Of a DNA stretch of 64,000 nucleotides, positions 1 through 8,258 are shown piece by piece (positions within the stretch are counted from its first letter, which is position 1; the number at the start of each line of letters is the position of its first letter). This DNA comes from DASZTV01 sp036268405 (GTDB lineage Bacteria; Actinomycetota; Actinomycetes; JAFAQI01): contig DATAUF010000027.1 of NCBI GenBank assembly GCA_036268405.1, forward strand, positions 1-64,000. Direction: 5' to 3'. A program made the translations under genes and the position numbers. The notes under the pieces are model-generated. The model was not told the DNA's origin. It made no database searches and was given only the letters and a program-made list of their open reading frames with translations.

Positions 1-485
1 CCGGCGCGGTCGATGCCGGTCTCGGTGTGCGCTCGCTTGCCGACCCGCAACGCGTTGTCGACCACCGAGCCGAGGGCGCGTCCGATCGTGCTCTCCTCGC
101 GCCCGAGGTTGAGAGCTCCGCGAAGCTGACCCAAGATCTGCTGCTCGCCGACAACCATCGAGTCCAACCCGGACGCGACTTCGAAGACGTGCTGAACGGC
201 CCGGTCCTCGTAGTGCACGTAGAGGTGATCGGTCAGCATGTCGAGCTCGACGCCGGTGTGTTTGGCGAGCTGCTCGCCGATCTCTTTCACCCCGCCGTGG
301 AACTTCGTCACGTCCGCGTGCACCTCGAGCCGGTTACACGTCGCGAGCACCAGCGCCTCGGAGATGTGGTCCGCGCGGACGAGGTCGTTGACCAGCTTGG
401 TCAGCCGGTCACCGTCGAGCGCCACCCGCTCGAGCAGCTCGACCGGCGTGGACCGGTGCGAAAGCCCTACGGCCAAAAGGCTCAT
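1..485 (-). CDS. hemA: Glutamyl-tRNA reductase, N-terminal part (cut by window edge)
   Basis: HemA reduces glutamyl-tRNA to glutamate-1-semialdehyde, the first committed step of tetrapyrrole (heme) synthesis by the C5 route. The visible 161 residues begin MSLLAVGLSHRSTP and contain the family motif ATCNRLEVH, with the nucleophilic cysteine at residue 50, its usual place, followed by GEQQILGQ. The ATG at 485 overlaps the rex stop codon as ATGA, so it is translationally coupled to rex. A rex-hemA order is typical of Streptomyces and relatives and puts heme supply under redox control. The rest of the gene, including most of the NADPH domain, lies beyond position 1. Confidence 0.95.
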   Translation of the reverse strand, partial: MSLLAVGLSHRSTPVELLERVALDGDRLTKLVNDLVRADHISEALVLATCNRLEVHADVTKFHGGVKEIGEQLAKHTGVELDMLTDHLYVHYEDRAVQHVFEVASGLDSMVVGEQQILGQLRGALNLGREESTIGRALGSVVDNALRVGKRAHTETGIDRA

Positions 486-1162
486 AGCGCGCCCTCGGTG
501 ACGACAGACTTGCGCTGCTCGTGGAAGGCGAGGATCTGCAGCTCGATCGACAGGTCGACCTTGCGGACGTCGACCTGCTCGGGCACCGACAGCACCACGG
601 GGGCAAAGTTCAGAACGCTCGTCACGCCGCAGGCGACGAGACGGTCGCAGACCTCCTGGGCGTTGCCCGCAGGCGTGGCGATCACGCCGATGGACACCTC
701 ATGCTCCGCAACGATCGACTCGAGCTCGTCGACGTGGCGGACCTCGACCCCGGCGATGACCTCGCCGACCCGGGAACGATCTGCGTCGATGAGCGCCGCA
801 ACCCGAAAGCCACGCGTGCCGAAACCGGCGTACCCCGCCAGGGCGTGTCCGAGGTTGCCCACGCCGACGATCACGACGCTGTAGTGCTGGGTGAGCCCGA
901 GCGCGCGTGAGATCTGGTAGATCAGGTAGTCGACGTCATATCCCACGCCGCGCGTGCCGTATGAGCCGAGATGTGACAGGTCCTTGCGCAGCTTGGCCGG
1001 ACCGACGCCCGCGGCCTGCGCGAGGGTTTCCGACGACACCGTCGCGACCCCGCTCTCGGCGAAGCCGGTGAGCACTCGGAGGTAGACCGGCAGCCGTGCC
1101 ACCGTCACCTCGGAGATGGCACCGCGCCGAGTGCCGCGATGCGGCAGCTGTGTCACGGACAT
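482..1162 (-). CDS. rex: Redox-sensing transcriptional repressor Rex
   Basis: Rex senses the NADH/NAD+ ratio; NADH binding releases it from operators of respiratory and fermentative genes. The 226-residue protein has the family's two parts: an N-terminal winged helix (about residues 15-80, including VGPAKLRKDLSHLG) and a Rossmann domain starting with VVIVGVGNLGHALAGY near residue 95, then the conserved ALIDAD strand. Length is normal for the family. It precedes hemA with a 4-bp overlap. A near-perfect Rex operator lies 70 bp upstream, so autoregulation of the rex-hemA operon is likely. Confidence 0.96.
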   Translation of the reverse strand: MSVTQLPHRGTRRGAISEVTVARLPVYLRVLTGFAESGVATVSSETLAQAAGVGPAKLRKDLSHLGSYGTRGVGYDVDYLIYQISRALGLTQHYSVVIVGVGNLGHALAGYAGFGTRGFRVAALIDADRSRVGEVIAGVEVRHVDELESIVAEHEVSIGVIATPAGNAQEVCDRLVACGVTSVLNFAPVVLSVPEQVDVRKVDLSIELQILAFHEQRKSVVTEGAL

Positions 1163-1231
1163 TGCGAGCTCACTGACTCAAGGACTCCAAACCGCACGCC
1201 CGGAAGGCGGCGAAAGGTGACCATAACGCGA

Positions 1232-1249
1232 TTGTGAACACGTGCACAA
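1232..1249. promoter_or_regulatory. Rex operator (ROP)
   Basis: TTGTGAACACGTGCACAA differs from the Rex consensus TTGTGAANNNNTTCACAA at one position of the right arm. It sits in the 154-bp divergent region between rex (start 1162) and the DUF349 gene (start 1317). The match and position support Rex autoregulation; an effect on the DUF349 gene is only possible. Confidence 0.85.
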
Positions 1250-1302
1250 AGCGGTTGTGCGTTCGTGAAACCACCGCCCGCTACCGCCACCCGGCGGCCT
1301 CC

Positions 1303-1308
1303 TAGGAT
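1303..1308 (+). promoter_or_regulatory. -10 hexamer of likely leaderless promoter (DUF349 gene)
   Basis: TAGGAT ends 8 nt before the ATG at 1317. This fits the TANNNT sigma-A -10 box with transcription starting at or near the A of the start codon. No Shine-Dalgarno sequence is visible. Confidence 0.55.
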
Positions 1309-1316
1309 CGGGGGCG

Positions 1317-2510
1317 ATGAGCAGCGAGTGGGGTCGTATCGACACCGACGGGTCCGTCTACCTCCGTACAGCGGATGGTGAGCGGCTGATCGGGTCGTGG
1401 CAGGCGGGCTCCCTCGAGGAGGGGCTCGCCTTCTACACGAAGCGCTACGACGACCTCGCCGCCGACGTGGCACTGCTCGAAGGTCGTGTGAAGTCGCCGT
1501 CGGCAGACCCGAAGGCGGTCAAGGACGCGGCGACGAAGCTGGCCGCGAGCATCCCGGAAGCCGCGGCGCTGGGCGATCTGGTCGGCCTGACGAGCCGGCT
1601 GACCGGTGTCTTCGCGAAGGTGGATGAGCGACTCGCAGAACGCGCCGCCGAGCGGGCGCGCGCCGCCGAGGCTTGCGTCGAACAGAAGCGCGCGCTGGTC
1701 GCCGAGGCCGAGAAGCTCGCGAGCTCGAACCAATGGAAGGCCGGCTCGGAGCGGTTCCGCGCAATCGTCGAGGAGTGGAAGACGATCCGCATCGACCGCA
1801 AGACCGACGCCGCACTTTGGGAGTCCTTCGCTGCGGCAAGGCGGTCGTTCGACGCACGCCGGCGTACCCATTTCGCCGAGCTCGACGCGGCGCGGGAGGT
1901 GTCCGCGGAACGCAAGGCGAAACTGGCCGTCGAGGCGGAGAAGCTCGCGGAGTCCTCGGAGTGGGTGCCAACCGCCAAGCGGTTCCGCGACCTCATGACC
2001 GAGTGGAAGGCCACGGGACGCGCGTCCCGTGAAGCCGACGACGAGCTGTGGCAGCGCTTCAAGACGGCGCAGGACAAGTTCTTCGCGCGTCGGTCCGAGG
2101 TCTTCAACGCCCGCGACGAAGAACAGGTCGCCAACCTCAACGCCAAGCGCGAGCTGCTCGCCGAAGCCGGTCGGCTCGACGCGGCGAAGGACCCCGACGG
2201 CGCACGAAAGCGACTGAAGTCGATTCATGACCGCTGGGAGAAGATCGGTCACGTCCCGCGCGATGACAAGGACAAGCTCGAGCGCGAGCTCGGCGACATC
2301 GAGTACGCGATCCGCGACGCCACCAATGCGTCCCGCAAGGTGACGGTCAGCGAATCACCACTGGTCATCCGGCTGCGCGAGTCCGTCGAGAAGCTCCAGG
2401 CCCGGCTCGAGCGGGCGCGGTCAGCGGGCGACGACAAGCTCGCCGCGGAGACCGAGGAGGCACTGTCGACCCAACAGCAGTGGCTCGCACAGGCCGAGAC
2501 CGCGAGCTAG
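1317..2510 (+). CDS. DUF349 domain-containing coiled-coil protein
   Basis: 397 residues rich in Lys, Glu and Ala, built of repeated helical units of the DUF349 type. Successive units carry a W-K-x2-[GS] core, seen at SNQWKAGSERFRAIVEEWK and SEWVPTAKRFRDLMTEWKA, each followed by a DAxLWxxF-like segment. There is no signal peptide or membrane segment, so it is cytoplasmic. The family is found widely in actinobacteria; its biochemical role is not established. The gene is divergent from rex and shares the region holding the Rex operator. It converges with the glutaredoxin gene, whose stop codon follows directly at 2511. Confidence 0.85.
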   Translation: MSSEWGRIDTDGSVYLRTADGERLIGSWQAGSLEEGLAFYTKRYDDLAADVALLEGRVKSPSADPKAVKDAATKLAASIPEAAALGDLVGLTSRLTGVFAKVDERLAERAAERARAAEACVEQKRALVAEAEKLASSNQWKAGSERFRAIVEEWKTIRIDRKTDAALWESFAAARRSFDARRRTHFAELDAAREVSAERKAKLAVEAEKLAESSEWVPTAKRFRDLMTEWKATGRASREADDELWQRFKTAQDKFFARRSEVFNARDEEQVANLNAKRELLAEAGRLDAAKDPDGARKRLKSIHDRWEKIGHVPRDDKDKLERELGDIEYAIRDATNASRKVTVSESPLVIRLRESVEKLQARLERARSAGDDKLAAETEEALSTQQQWLAQAETAS

Positions 2511-2771
2511 TCAGGCAGTGAGCGCCGCGCGCAGCTGGTGACTGTCGACCCGGAAGATGTCGTGCACCGCGCCGTCGATGAGTACCACTGGGACCATCTC
2601 ACGCCACTCGGTACGACGCGCGTCGTCCTCGACCGCGGCAAGCTCCACGGACTCCCAGGCGATCCCGAGCTCGCCGCAAACTCCGTCGACCACCGCGACT
2701 GCGTCCTCGCAGAGGTGGCACCCGGGGTTCACGACCACGACGACTCGTGGGGCGTCGGCGCCCGTCGCCAT
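2511..2771 (-). CDS. Glutaredoxin/thioredoxin-fold protein
   Basis: An 86-residue thioredoxin-fold protein starting MATGADAPRVVVVVNPGC. The redox motif is CHLC near residue 18, followed by VVDGVCGELG and the cis-proline segment MVPVVLIDG. This is the small glutaredoxin family found beside hemA in many actinobacteria (Rv0508 type). The start at 2771 is chosen because it overlaps the stop of the upstream ligase as TGATG; the longer reading frame runs into that gene. It probably acts as a cytoplasmic thiol-disulfide oxidoreductase; the substrate is unknown. Confidence 0.82.
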   Translation of the reverse strand: MATGADAPRVVVVVNPGCHLCEDAVAVVDGVCGELGIAWESVELAAVEDDARRTEWREMVPVVLIDGAVHDIFRVDSHQLRAALTA

Positions 2772-4315
2772 CAGGTCGAAGTGGGGGTCGACTCCCGCAG
2801 CCGGCCCCGCGCGACCTTGCCGACCAGCGAATGCGGCAGCTCGCTGACGAACTCGACAGCGGTCGGGCACTTGAAGCGAGCGAGCCGGCTGGCGGCGTAG
2901 TCGATGAGCGCGTCGGCAGAAGGTGACGAACCGTCGCGGGGGACGACGAGCACCTTGACGGTCTCGCCCGTGTAGGGGTGCGGAACCCCGATCGCAGCAA
3001 CCTCTGCGACATCGGGATGGCGCAGCAGCGCCTCCTCGACCTCACGGGGATAGACGTTGAACCCGCTGACGATGATGAGGTCGCGGGCCCGGTCGACGAG
3101 GAACAGGTCCCCATCACTGTCGAGGTAGCCGATGTCTCCGGTCGGGAACCAGCCGTCCTCGTCCGGTCCACCCGCGCCATCCGGCCAGTAGCCGGAGAAC
3201 AAGTTCGGGCCGCGGACGACGACCTCGCCCGGGTCATCGTCGATCTCGTCGTCGTCATCGACCACGACGTCGACAGTCGACGCGACGTCGCCGTCCCGTG
3301 AGATGCGCAGCTCGACGCCGGGCACCGGCCGGCCGACGCTCGCCGGTTTCGCGACCTCGCTGCACAGCGTCGTCGTCAGCACCGGCGCCGTCTCGGTCAG
3401 CCCGTATCCCTCGAAGATGTGATGCCCGCTTGCCTCGAGCACCGCAGACAGCACCGCCGGCGGCAAGGGCGCAGCTCCGGAAAGCGCGAGCCGGACCGTG
3501 GACAGCGAGTCACCGAGGTCCGGCAGCATCGACCAGGCCACGAACATCGGAGGTGCCGCCAGCAGCCCGCTGACCTGCTGCTCGCGCACCAGTGCCAACG
3601 TGTCGACCGGGTCGAAGCGTTCGGCGAGGACACCCGTCGCGCCGGTGCGCGCGACCATGCCCAGTCCGGCATTGAGCCCATAGACGTGGAACAGCGGCAG
3701 GACCAGCAGCACGCGGTCATCGGCCTGGACGACCGGGGGGTCGATGCTCGAGAGCTGATCGAGGTTCGCCAGCAACGCTCGGTGGGTGAGCATCGCGCCG
3801 CGCGGTCGGCCCGAGGTACCCGAGGTGTAGAGCAGCACCGCGAGGTCCTCGCCGGCTCCGATCGCTTCGACCGCATGACCGTCGCCGGACTCGAGCAGCT
3901 GCACCCAACCGCCGTCATCGGTGTCGACGACCATCGCGGCAACCTCTCCCGCCGCGGACAGCACGGGGAGACGTTCGGCATCCGTCACGACGAGCGACAT
4001 CGCGGCGTCCTCGAGCTGGTAGGCCAGCTCGGGAGCGGTGTAGCCGGTGTTCAGCGGGACCGCGACCAGCCCCGCGCGCAGCACCCCGAAGTACGCGACC
4101 GCAAACGGAATGGCATTGGGCAGCAGGAGACCGACCCGCGCGCCGGCCGGATGCCCCGCCGCTTGAAGCCCCGCGGCACAGCGCTCCACCTCGCGGTCGA
4201 GGTCGGCCCAGGTGATCGTCACGCCGCCCGCGACGAGCGCCGCCTTCTGCGGCGTCGCAGACGCTGCAGCCCCGACCAACTCGGCCAGGTTGCTAGCGAT
4301 CGTTGCCGGCCCCAT
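2771..4315 (-). CDS. Class I adenylate-forming enzyme (acyl-CoA ligase family)
   Basis: A 514-residue ANL-superfamily enzyme, expected to activate a carboxylic acid as the acyl-AMP and pass it to CoA. Motifs in order: the P-loop LLYTSGTSGRPRGAMLTHRA, aromatic-site GYGLTETAPV, the WFPTGDIGYLDSDGDLFLVD hinge region, DLIIVSGFNVYPREVEEAL, and a C-terminal lysine in SLVGKVARGRLRE that fits the catalytic Lys. An unusual acidic stretch (VVVDDDDEIDDDPGE) lies between the core motifs. The substrate cannot be told from sequence; a fatty or aromatic acid is likely. It overlaps the downstream glutaredoxin by one base, and the amidase ends 54 bp upstream on the same strand. Confidence 0.85.
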   Translation of the reverse strand: MGPATIASNLAELVGAAASATPQKAALVAGGVTITWADLDREVERCAAGLQAAGHPAGARVGLLLPNAIPFAVAYFGVLRAGLVAVPLNTGYTAPELAYQLEDAAMSLVVTDAERLPVLSAAGEVAAMVVDTDDGGWVQLLESGDGHAVEAIGAGEDLAVLLYTSGTSGRPRGAMLTHRALLANLDQLSSIDPPVVQADDRVLLVLPLFHVYGLNAGLGMVARTGATGVLAERFDPVDTLALVREQQVSGLLAAPPMFVAWSMLPDLGDSLSTVRLALSGAAPLPPAVLSAVLEASGHHIFEGYGLTETAPVLTTTLCSEVAKPASVGRPVPGVELRISRDGDVASTVDVVVDDDDEIDDDPGEVVVRGPNLFSGYWPDGAGGPDEDGWFPTGDIGYLDSDGDLFLVDRARDLIIVSGFNVYPREVEEALLRHPDVAEVAAIGVPHPYTGETVKVLVVPRDGSSPSADALIDYAASRLARFKCPTAVEFVSELPHSLVGKVARGRLRESTPTST

Positions 4316-4369
4316 GACCCGAGTGTTTCACACTTGCAAGCACCCCGAACCCGTTGCCACGGCAGGAAT

Positions 4370-5698
4370 TCATGGCCCTACGGCAACCGGCGGCAACGCG
4401 TCGACCCAGCGCCGTTCGCTGGCGATCTCGATCTGCTCGGCGGCGTCGAGCAGGCTGGACTCCTGGCCCCACGCCGCGAGTAGCTGCAGACCGATCGGCA
4501 GCCCGGAAGGGTGATGGCCGACCGGCACCGAGATCCCGGGTACGCCGGCGAGGTTGGCGACTACGGCTTGGCGCAAGTTGGCGGTGTCCGGGATGGCCGG
4601 TCCGGACGGCAGCTTGATCACGGGTGCCGCGATCGGGGGTGCCGGCGCCGGGTTCGTCGGCCACGCCAGCAGGTCGACCCGTTCGAACGCTGCTGCGAAC
4701 TCGATGCGGAGACGAGACCGGACCCGGTCGGCGCGCAGCAGTCGCGATGCCGGCACCTTCGCCGAGTAGGCGAGCATTCCCCGAGTCATCGGGTCGAGGT
4801 CCGGCAGCACCTGCGGCGGGACGACCGTGGACATCTCAACGCTCGCGCGGACACCACCCGCCGGAGCCGCGAGCTCGGCGAACGCGATGACGACGTCCTC
4901 AACCGCGAACCCGGCAAGCTCGAGAGAGTCCCGACAGGCAGCCTCGACGGCGGGATCGATGTCCTCCCAGTAGGGCGCGCGCACGATGCCCACCCGCAGC
5001 TTCGATCCGTCGCCACGAGGGAGCGCGCGATTCAGCAAGGCCTCGGACATCAGCCGCGTATCTGCGCTGTCGCGGCCGAACGCGCCCGGGCTCGACAACG
5101 TCGAGTTCGCGCCGGAGTAGCCGTCGTAGGGCATCGCGCCGAAGGTGAACTTCAGCCCGACCACGCCGCTCCAGCCCGCCGGGAGTCGCATCGAGCCGCC
5201 GCTGTCGCTGCCCACGGATCCACCGATGAGTCGCGCGCCAACCGCCGCCGCCGAGCCGCCCGACGATCCACCCGTGCAGTGCAGCGGGTTCCATGGGTTG
5301 CCGGAAGGACCGTACGCCGAGACCAGGCCCGTCGTGCCGAAGCCGAGCGCGTGCTGATTGTCGACGCCAACCACTACGGCGCCCGCGTCACGAAGTCGGC
5401 GGAACACCCCGGAGGCCTGCGCCTTTCCCAGCTCGTGCACCGTGCCGTTGCGATAGCCCCGCCACGGCAGCGAGAACATGTCCTTCACCGTGACCGGCAC
5501 CCCGTGCAGAGGTCCGCGCGGCGCCGCCGCTGCCATCGCTCGCGACTCGTCCGGGAAGGTTGCGACCACGGCGTTGATCGCTGGGTTGCGCTCCTCAATC
5601 CGCGCCAACGTGGCGTCGAGCAAGTCAGCGGGCGAGAGATCGCCGGCCGCGACGGCAGCAGCCTGCTCGCGCAGCGGCAAGTCCTGCGGGTGCGTCAT
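4370..5698 (-). CDS. Amidase-signature family hydrolase
   Basis: A 442-residue amidase-signature enzyme. The Ser-cisSer-Lys triad is visible: Lys in VPVTVKDMFSLPWRG, the Gly/Ser-rich segment GGSSGGSAAAVGARLIGGSV, and the nucleophile loop SVGSDSGGSMRLPAGW. The family hydrolyses amides or, as GatA, transfers ammonia to Glu-tRNA. No GatB is nearby and the sequence lacks GatA-specific context, so a stand-alone hydrolase is more likely. Its ATG overlaps the stop of a 51-residue reading frame (ATGA), which may encode a small GatC/AtzG-like partner. Substrate unknown. Confidence 0.87.
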   Translation of the reverse strand: MTHPQDLPLREQAAAVAAGDLSPADLLDATLARIEERNPAINAVVATFPDESRAMAAAAPRGPLHGVPVTVKDMFSLPWRGYRNGTVHELGKAQASGVFRRLRDAGAVVVGVDNQHALGFGTTGLVSAYGPSGNPWNPLHCTGGSSGGSAAAVGARLIGGSVGSDSGGSMRLPAGWSGVVGLKFTFGAMPYDGYSGANSTLSSPGAFGRDSADTRLMSEALLNRALPRGDGSKLRVGIVRAPYWEDIDPAVEAACRDSLELAGFAVEDVVIAFAELAAPAGGVRASVEMSTVVPPQVLPDLDPMTRGMLAYSAKVPASRLLRADRVRSRLRIEFAAAFERVDLLAWPTNPAPAPPIAAPVIKLPSGPAIPDTANLRQAVVANLAGVPGISVPVGHHPSGLPIGLQLLAAWGQESSLLDAAEQIEIASERRWVDALPPVAVGP

Positions 5699-5850
5699 GG
5701 ACCGTCACCCGCCGCCTCGCGACGTCGTGGCGCGCGGCCAGGATCGAGATCGGGCTCGAGAGGGAGCTCGGCGAGGTCGGCGTTGTCGAGCAACGCCATC
5801 ACCGGCTCGAACGCGGTCGCGATCAGGTCGAACAGATCGTCGGTTGCCAC
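5695..5850 (-). CDS. Small protein coupled to amidase, GatC/AtzG-like (tentative)
   Basis: A 51-codon frame starts with GTG at 5850 (VATDDLFDLIATAFEP) and ends in an ATGA overlap with the amidase. An in-frame stop lies three codons before the GTG. The helix with an acidic, hydrophobic pattern followed by LAELPLEPDLDPGRAPR resembles the C-terminal part of GatC/AtzG (DUF4089) small subunits, which wrap around amidase-signature enzymes. Translational coupling to an amidase supports that reading. The protein is shorter than usual family members, so this is an inference from pattern and context. Confidence 0.5.
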   Translation of the reverse strand: MATDDLFDLIATAFEPVMALLDNADLAELPLEPDLDPGRAPRRREAAGDGP

Positions 5851-5877
5851 GGCCGCAACCTACCTAGCCGACGGCCA

Positions 5878-8049
5878 CTAGAGCAGGCCGCGCCTTGTCG
5901 GCGAAGTGCTCGGCGTGACGACAGGACTCAATGTCACGGAAGGTGCCGTCGGGACGGGCTTGCCGGTGACGGTCGCGGTTGCGGTCGGAGTCGCGCTCGG
6001 AGTGTAGGTCGGGATCGGCGGTGCGGAGGGAGCCCCGATCAAGGTTGGCGGGCCCTGCAAGTCGCGGTAGTCCGCAAAGATGCGCGAGAAGATCTCGGCG
6101 GGAACCGTTCCGCCATAGACCGGAGCGCCGTACGCACTCCGTAGCTCATGAGCCACGATCCGTCCGTTCACCCGGTGATAGGGCTTGTCGTAGCCCATCC
6201 AGACGGTCACGCAGAGCGCCCGGGTGCAACCGGTGAACCACGCGTTGGTGAAGTCGTCGGTCGTCCCGGTCTTGCCGTAGACCGGGAACGGCTGACGCGC
6301 CGCGGTACCGGTTCCGTACGACACCACCTGCTCCATGGCGGACGTGACCTCGTCGGCCACGGTCTGCGACATGACGCGCTTGCCGATCGGTCGCGCCGCC
6401 GCACGGAAGAGCTCTCCTTGGGCGGGGGTGTGAACCGCCAGCACGCTGCGCGCCGGATGATGCACGCCCCGGTCGATGAACGTGCCGTAGGCGTCGGCCT
6501 CCGACAATGGGCTGATCGGGATCCCGAGGGCGTAGGACGGGCAGATCGTCCCCTTGTGCACGCCGCACGTGCGGCCGGAGTCGAGGTGGCCGACAGCGAG
6601 CCCCGACTGCTCCGCAAGGCGAACCACCTTGTGGAGGCCGACCTCTACGCCGAGCGGTGCATAGACGGTGTTGATCGACTGCACGAGAGCGCTCTCGAGG
6701 CTGTAGGTTCCGGCACCGCCCTCGGCGTTGCACGGCCGGTAGCCAACCGCAACCTGAATGCACTCCGGCGCATAGTGCGTCTCACTCAGCGTGTGGCCGT
6801 GCTCGAGCGCGGCCGCCAGGGTGAACGGCTTGATCGTCGATCCCGACGACCGCGTGATGCTGCCGGCCGGCGGGTCGGCCACATCCTCGCCGTTCTCGAC
6901 ATAGCCGCCGGCCTTGCGCTCGGTGAGTGCACGGATGTCACCGCTGCGCGGGTCGACCGCGACGATGGCGGCGTCGAGGCCCTTGGACTTCGGCAGCACC
7001 TGGTGCAGCGCCTGGACCGCGGCCTGCTGGAGCGCGAGGTTCAGCGTCGTCTTGACCTTCATCCCGCCCGACTCGAACAGCGTCGCGTCGCCGTAGTGCT
7101 GCAGCGACTGCGCCACCAGGTCCCGGAACTCCGGCGCGATCGTCTGTGCGTCCGGCTGCTCCGCGGCGACGATCGGCGGCAGCGAGGTGCTGTACGCGTC
7201 GCCGGCCTGCTGCGAGCTGATGTCACCGGCCTTGAACATCTGGTTGAGGACGTACAGCTCCCGAGATCGTGCTTCGGTCGGGTCGCTGATGGGGTTCCAC
7301 ACCGACGGTGCCGGTGCGATCCCGGCAAGGGTGGCTGCCCGGGCGAGCCCTAGCGAGGGGTCGTCCACACCATGGCTGTCGAGGTCGATCTTGTCGATCG
7401 GCACGCCGAAGTAGAAGCGGCTTGCCGCATCGACGCCCGCCGTGCCGTTGCCCAGATAGAGGGTGTTCAGGTAGCGGGTGAGGATGTCCGCCTTGGACAG
7501 GTGTCGCTCCAGGCGGATCGCCAGCGACGCCTCGCGCAGCTTGCGCAGCGCGGTCTGCTCGGCTCCGGTGTAGACGTTCTTCACGTACTGCTGGGTGATC
7601 GTCGATCCGCCTTGCAGCGAGTGGCCGGTGATGTCCCGCCATCCCGCCCGCAGGATCGCGATGGGATCGATGCCGGCGTTCGAGTAGAAGGTCCGGTCCT
7701 CGGCGGCGACGATCGCCTGCCGCATGACCATGGGGATCTTCGACGCCGGCACCGGATGTTCGATCTGCGGCGAGTGGATCGTCGCGAAGACCTGACCGCT
7801 GGAGTCGAGCAGGATGACGGACTTCGGTGGCACCGGCTGGAAGTTGTAGTCGAGTGGCGCGGCGACCAGCCCCGCCGCGAACGTGACCACTCCGACCACC
7901 GCGGCAACGACCAGCCAGCCGAACACCTGACGTCGCCGGCGACGGGCATGCGCGACGCGTCGACGCCGTGCGGCGATGGCCGCCGCTGCGCTGCGGCGGA
8001 TCAGCGGCCGAGATCCCGCCGGCTGCCGGGTCGAGGTGGCGCCAGGCAT
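5878..8049 (-). CDS. Class A penicillin-binding protein (transglycosylase/transpeptidase)
   Basis: A 723-residue bifunctional peptidoglycan synthase. After a basic cytoplasmic tail comes one membrane anchor (about residues 43-68). The GT51 glycosyltransferase domain shows EDRTFYSNAGIDP with the catalytic Glu, and QGGSTITQQYVKN. The transpeptidase domain has SGSTIKPF (SxxK), SIN in the LESALVQSINTVY segment, and KTGTTDDF (KTG). The C-terminal ~50 residues are Pro/Thr-rich and probably span or anchor in the wall. It lies upstream of the BldN-like sigma gene on the opposite strand, as expected for a cell-envelope region. Confidence 0.95.
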   Translation of the reverse strand: MPGATSTRQPAGSRPLIRRSAAAAIAARRRRVAHARRRRRQVFGWLVVAAVVGVVTFAAGLVAAPLDYNFQPVPPKSVILLDSSGQVFATIHSPQIEHPVPASKIPMVMRQAIVAAEDRTFYSNAGIDPIAILRAGWRDITGHSLQGGSTITQQYVKNVYTGAEQTALRKLREASLAIRLERHLSKADILTRYLNTLYLGNGTAGVDAASRFYFGVPIDKIDLDSHGVDDPSLGLARAATLAGIAPAPSVWNPISDPTEARSRELYVLNQMFKAGDISSQQAGDAYSTSLPPIVAAEQPDAQTIAPEFRDLVAQSLQHYGDATLFESGGMKVKTTLNLALQQAAVQALHQVLPKSKGLDAAIVAVDPRSGDIRALTERKAGGYVENGEDVADPPAGSITRSSGSTIKPFTLAAALEHGHTLSETHYAPECIQVAVGYRPCNAEGGAGTYSLESALVQSINTVYAPLGVEVGLHKVVRLAEQSGLAVGHLDSGRTCGVHKGTICPSYALGIPISPLSEADAYGTFIDRGVHHPARSVLAVHTPAQGELFRAAARPIGKRVMSQTVADEVTSAMEQVVSYGTGTAARQPFPVYGKTGTTDDFTNAWFTGCTRALCVTVWMGYDKPYHRVNGRIVAHELRSAYGAPVYGGTVPAEIFSRIFADYRDLQGPPTLIGAPSAPPIPTYTPSATPTATATVTGKPVPTAPSVTLSPVVTPSTSPTRRGLL

Positions 8050-8134
8050 GGCTCAGACCCTATGCGCCTGGGCTGGGAGTCGAACGTCGAGTCGGCCCGG
8101 TGCGCGGCACCGGTGACTACCCCGAACCACGCCA

Positions 8135-8199
8135 ATGACTAGTCATAAATGGCCCGGATTCGCCATGGTCCGACCCGTATCGCCCGGTGTGTCATGACA
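8135..8199. promoter_or_regulatory. Two palindromes upstream of the BldN-like sigma gene
   Basis: ATGACTAGTCAT (8135-8146) is a perfect 12-bp palindrome and TGTCATGACA (8190-8199) a perfect 10-bp one. Both are built from TGAC/GTCA half-sites and lie 60-124 bp upstream of the sigma-factor start, in the region divergent from the PBP gene. They could be operator sites; neither matches the BldD box spacing. No regulator can be named. Confidence 0.35.
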
Positions 8200-8258
8200 G
8201 GCGTCGGTCGCAACGCCGATCACAGCGTCAGCTAGCACGCGCGACACCAGGGGATGAC

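Noticed and set aside
6148..7353. 401-codon open frame opposite the class A PBP
   Set aside because: Shadow frame, Arg-rich, contained wholly within the PBP coding region.
8135..8146. BldD box
   Set aside because: The TGAC and GTCA half-sites are only 2 nt apart, whereas the BldD motif has about 5 nt between them.
8187..8258. 24-codon upstream extension of the BldN-like sigma factor
   Set aside because: No ribosome-binding site at 8187, Arg-rich composition, and a good site precedes the ATG at 8259.
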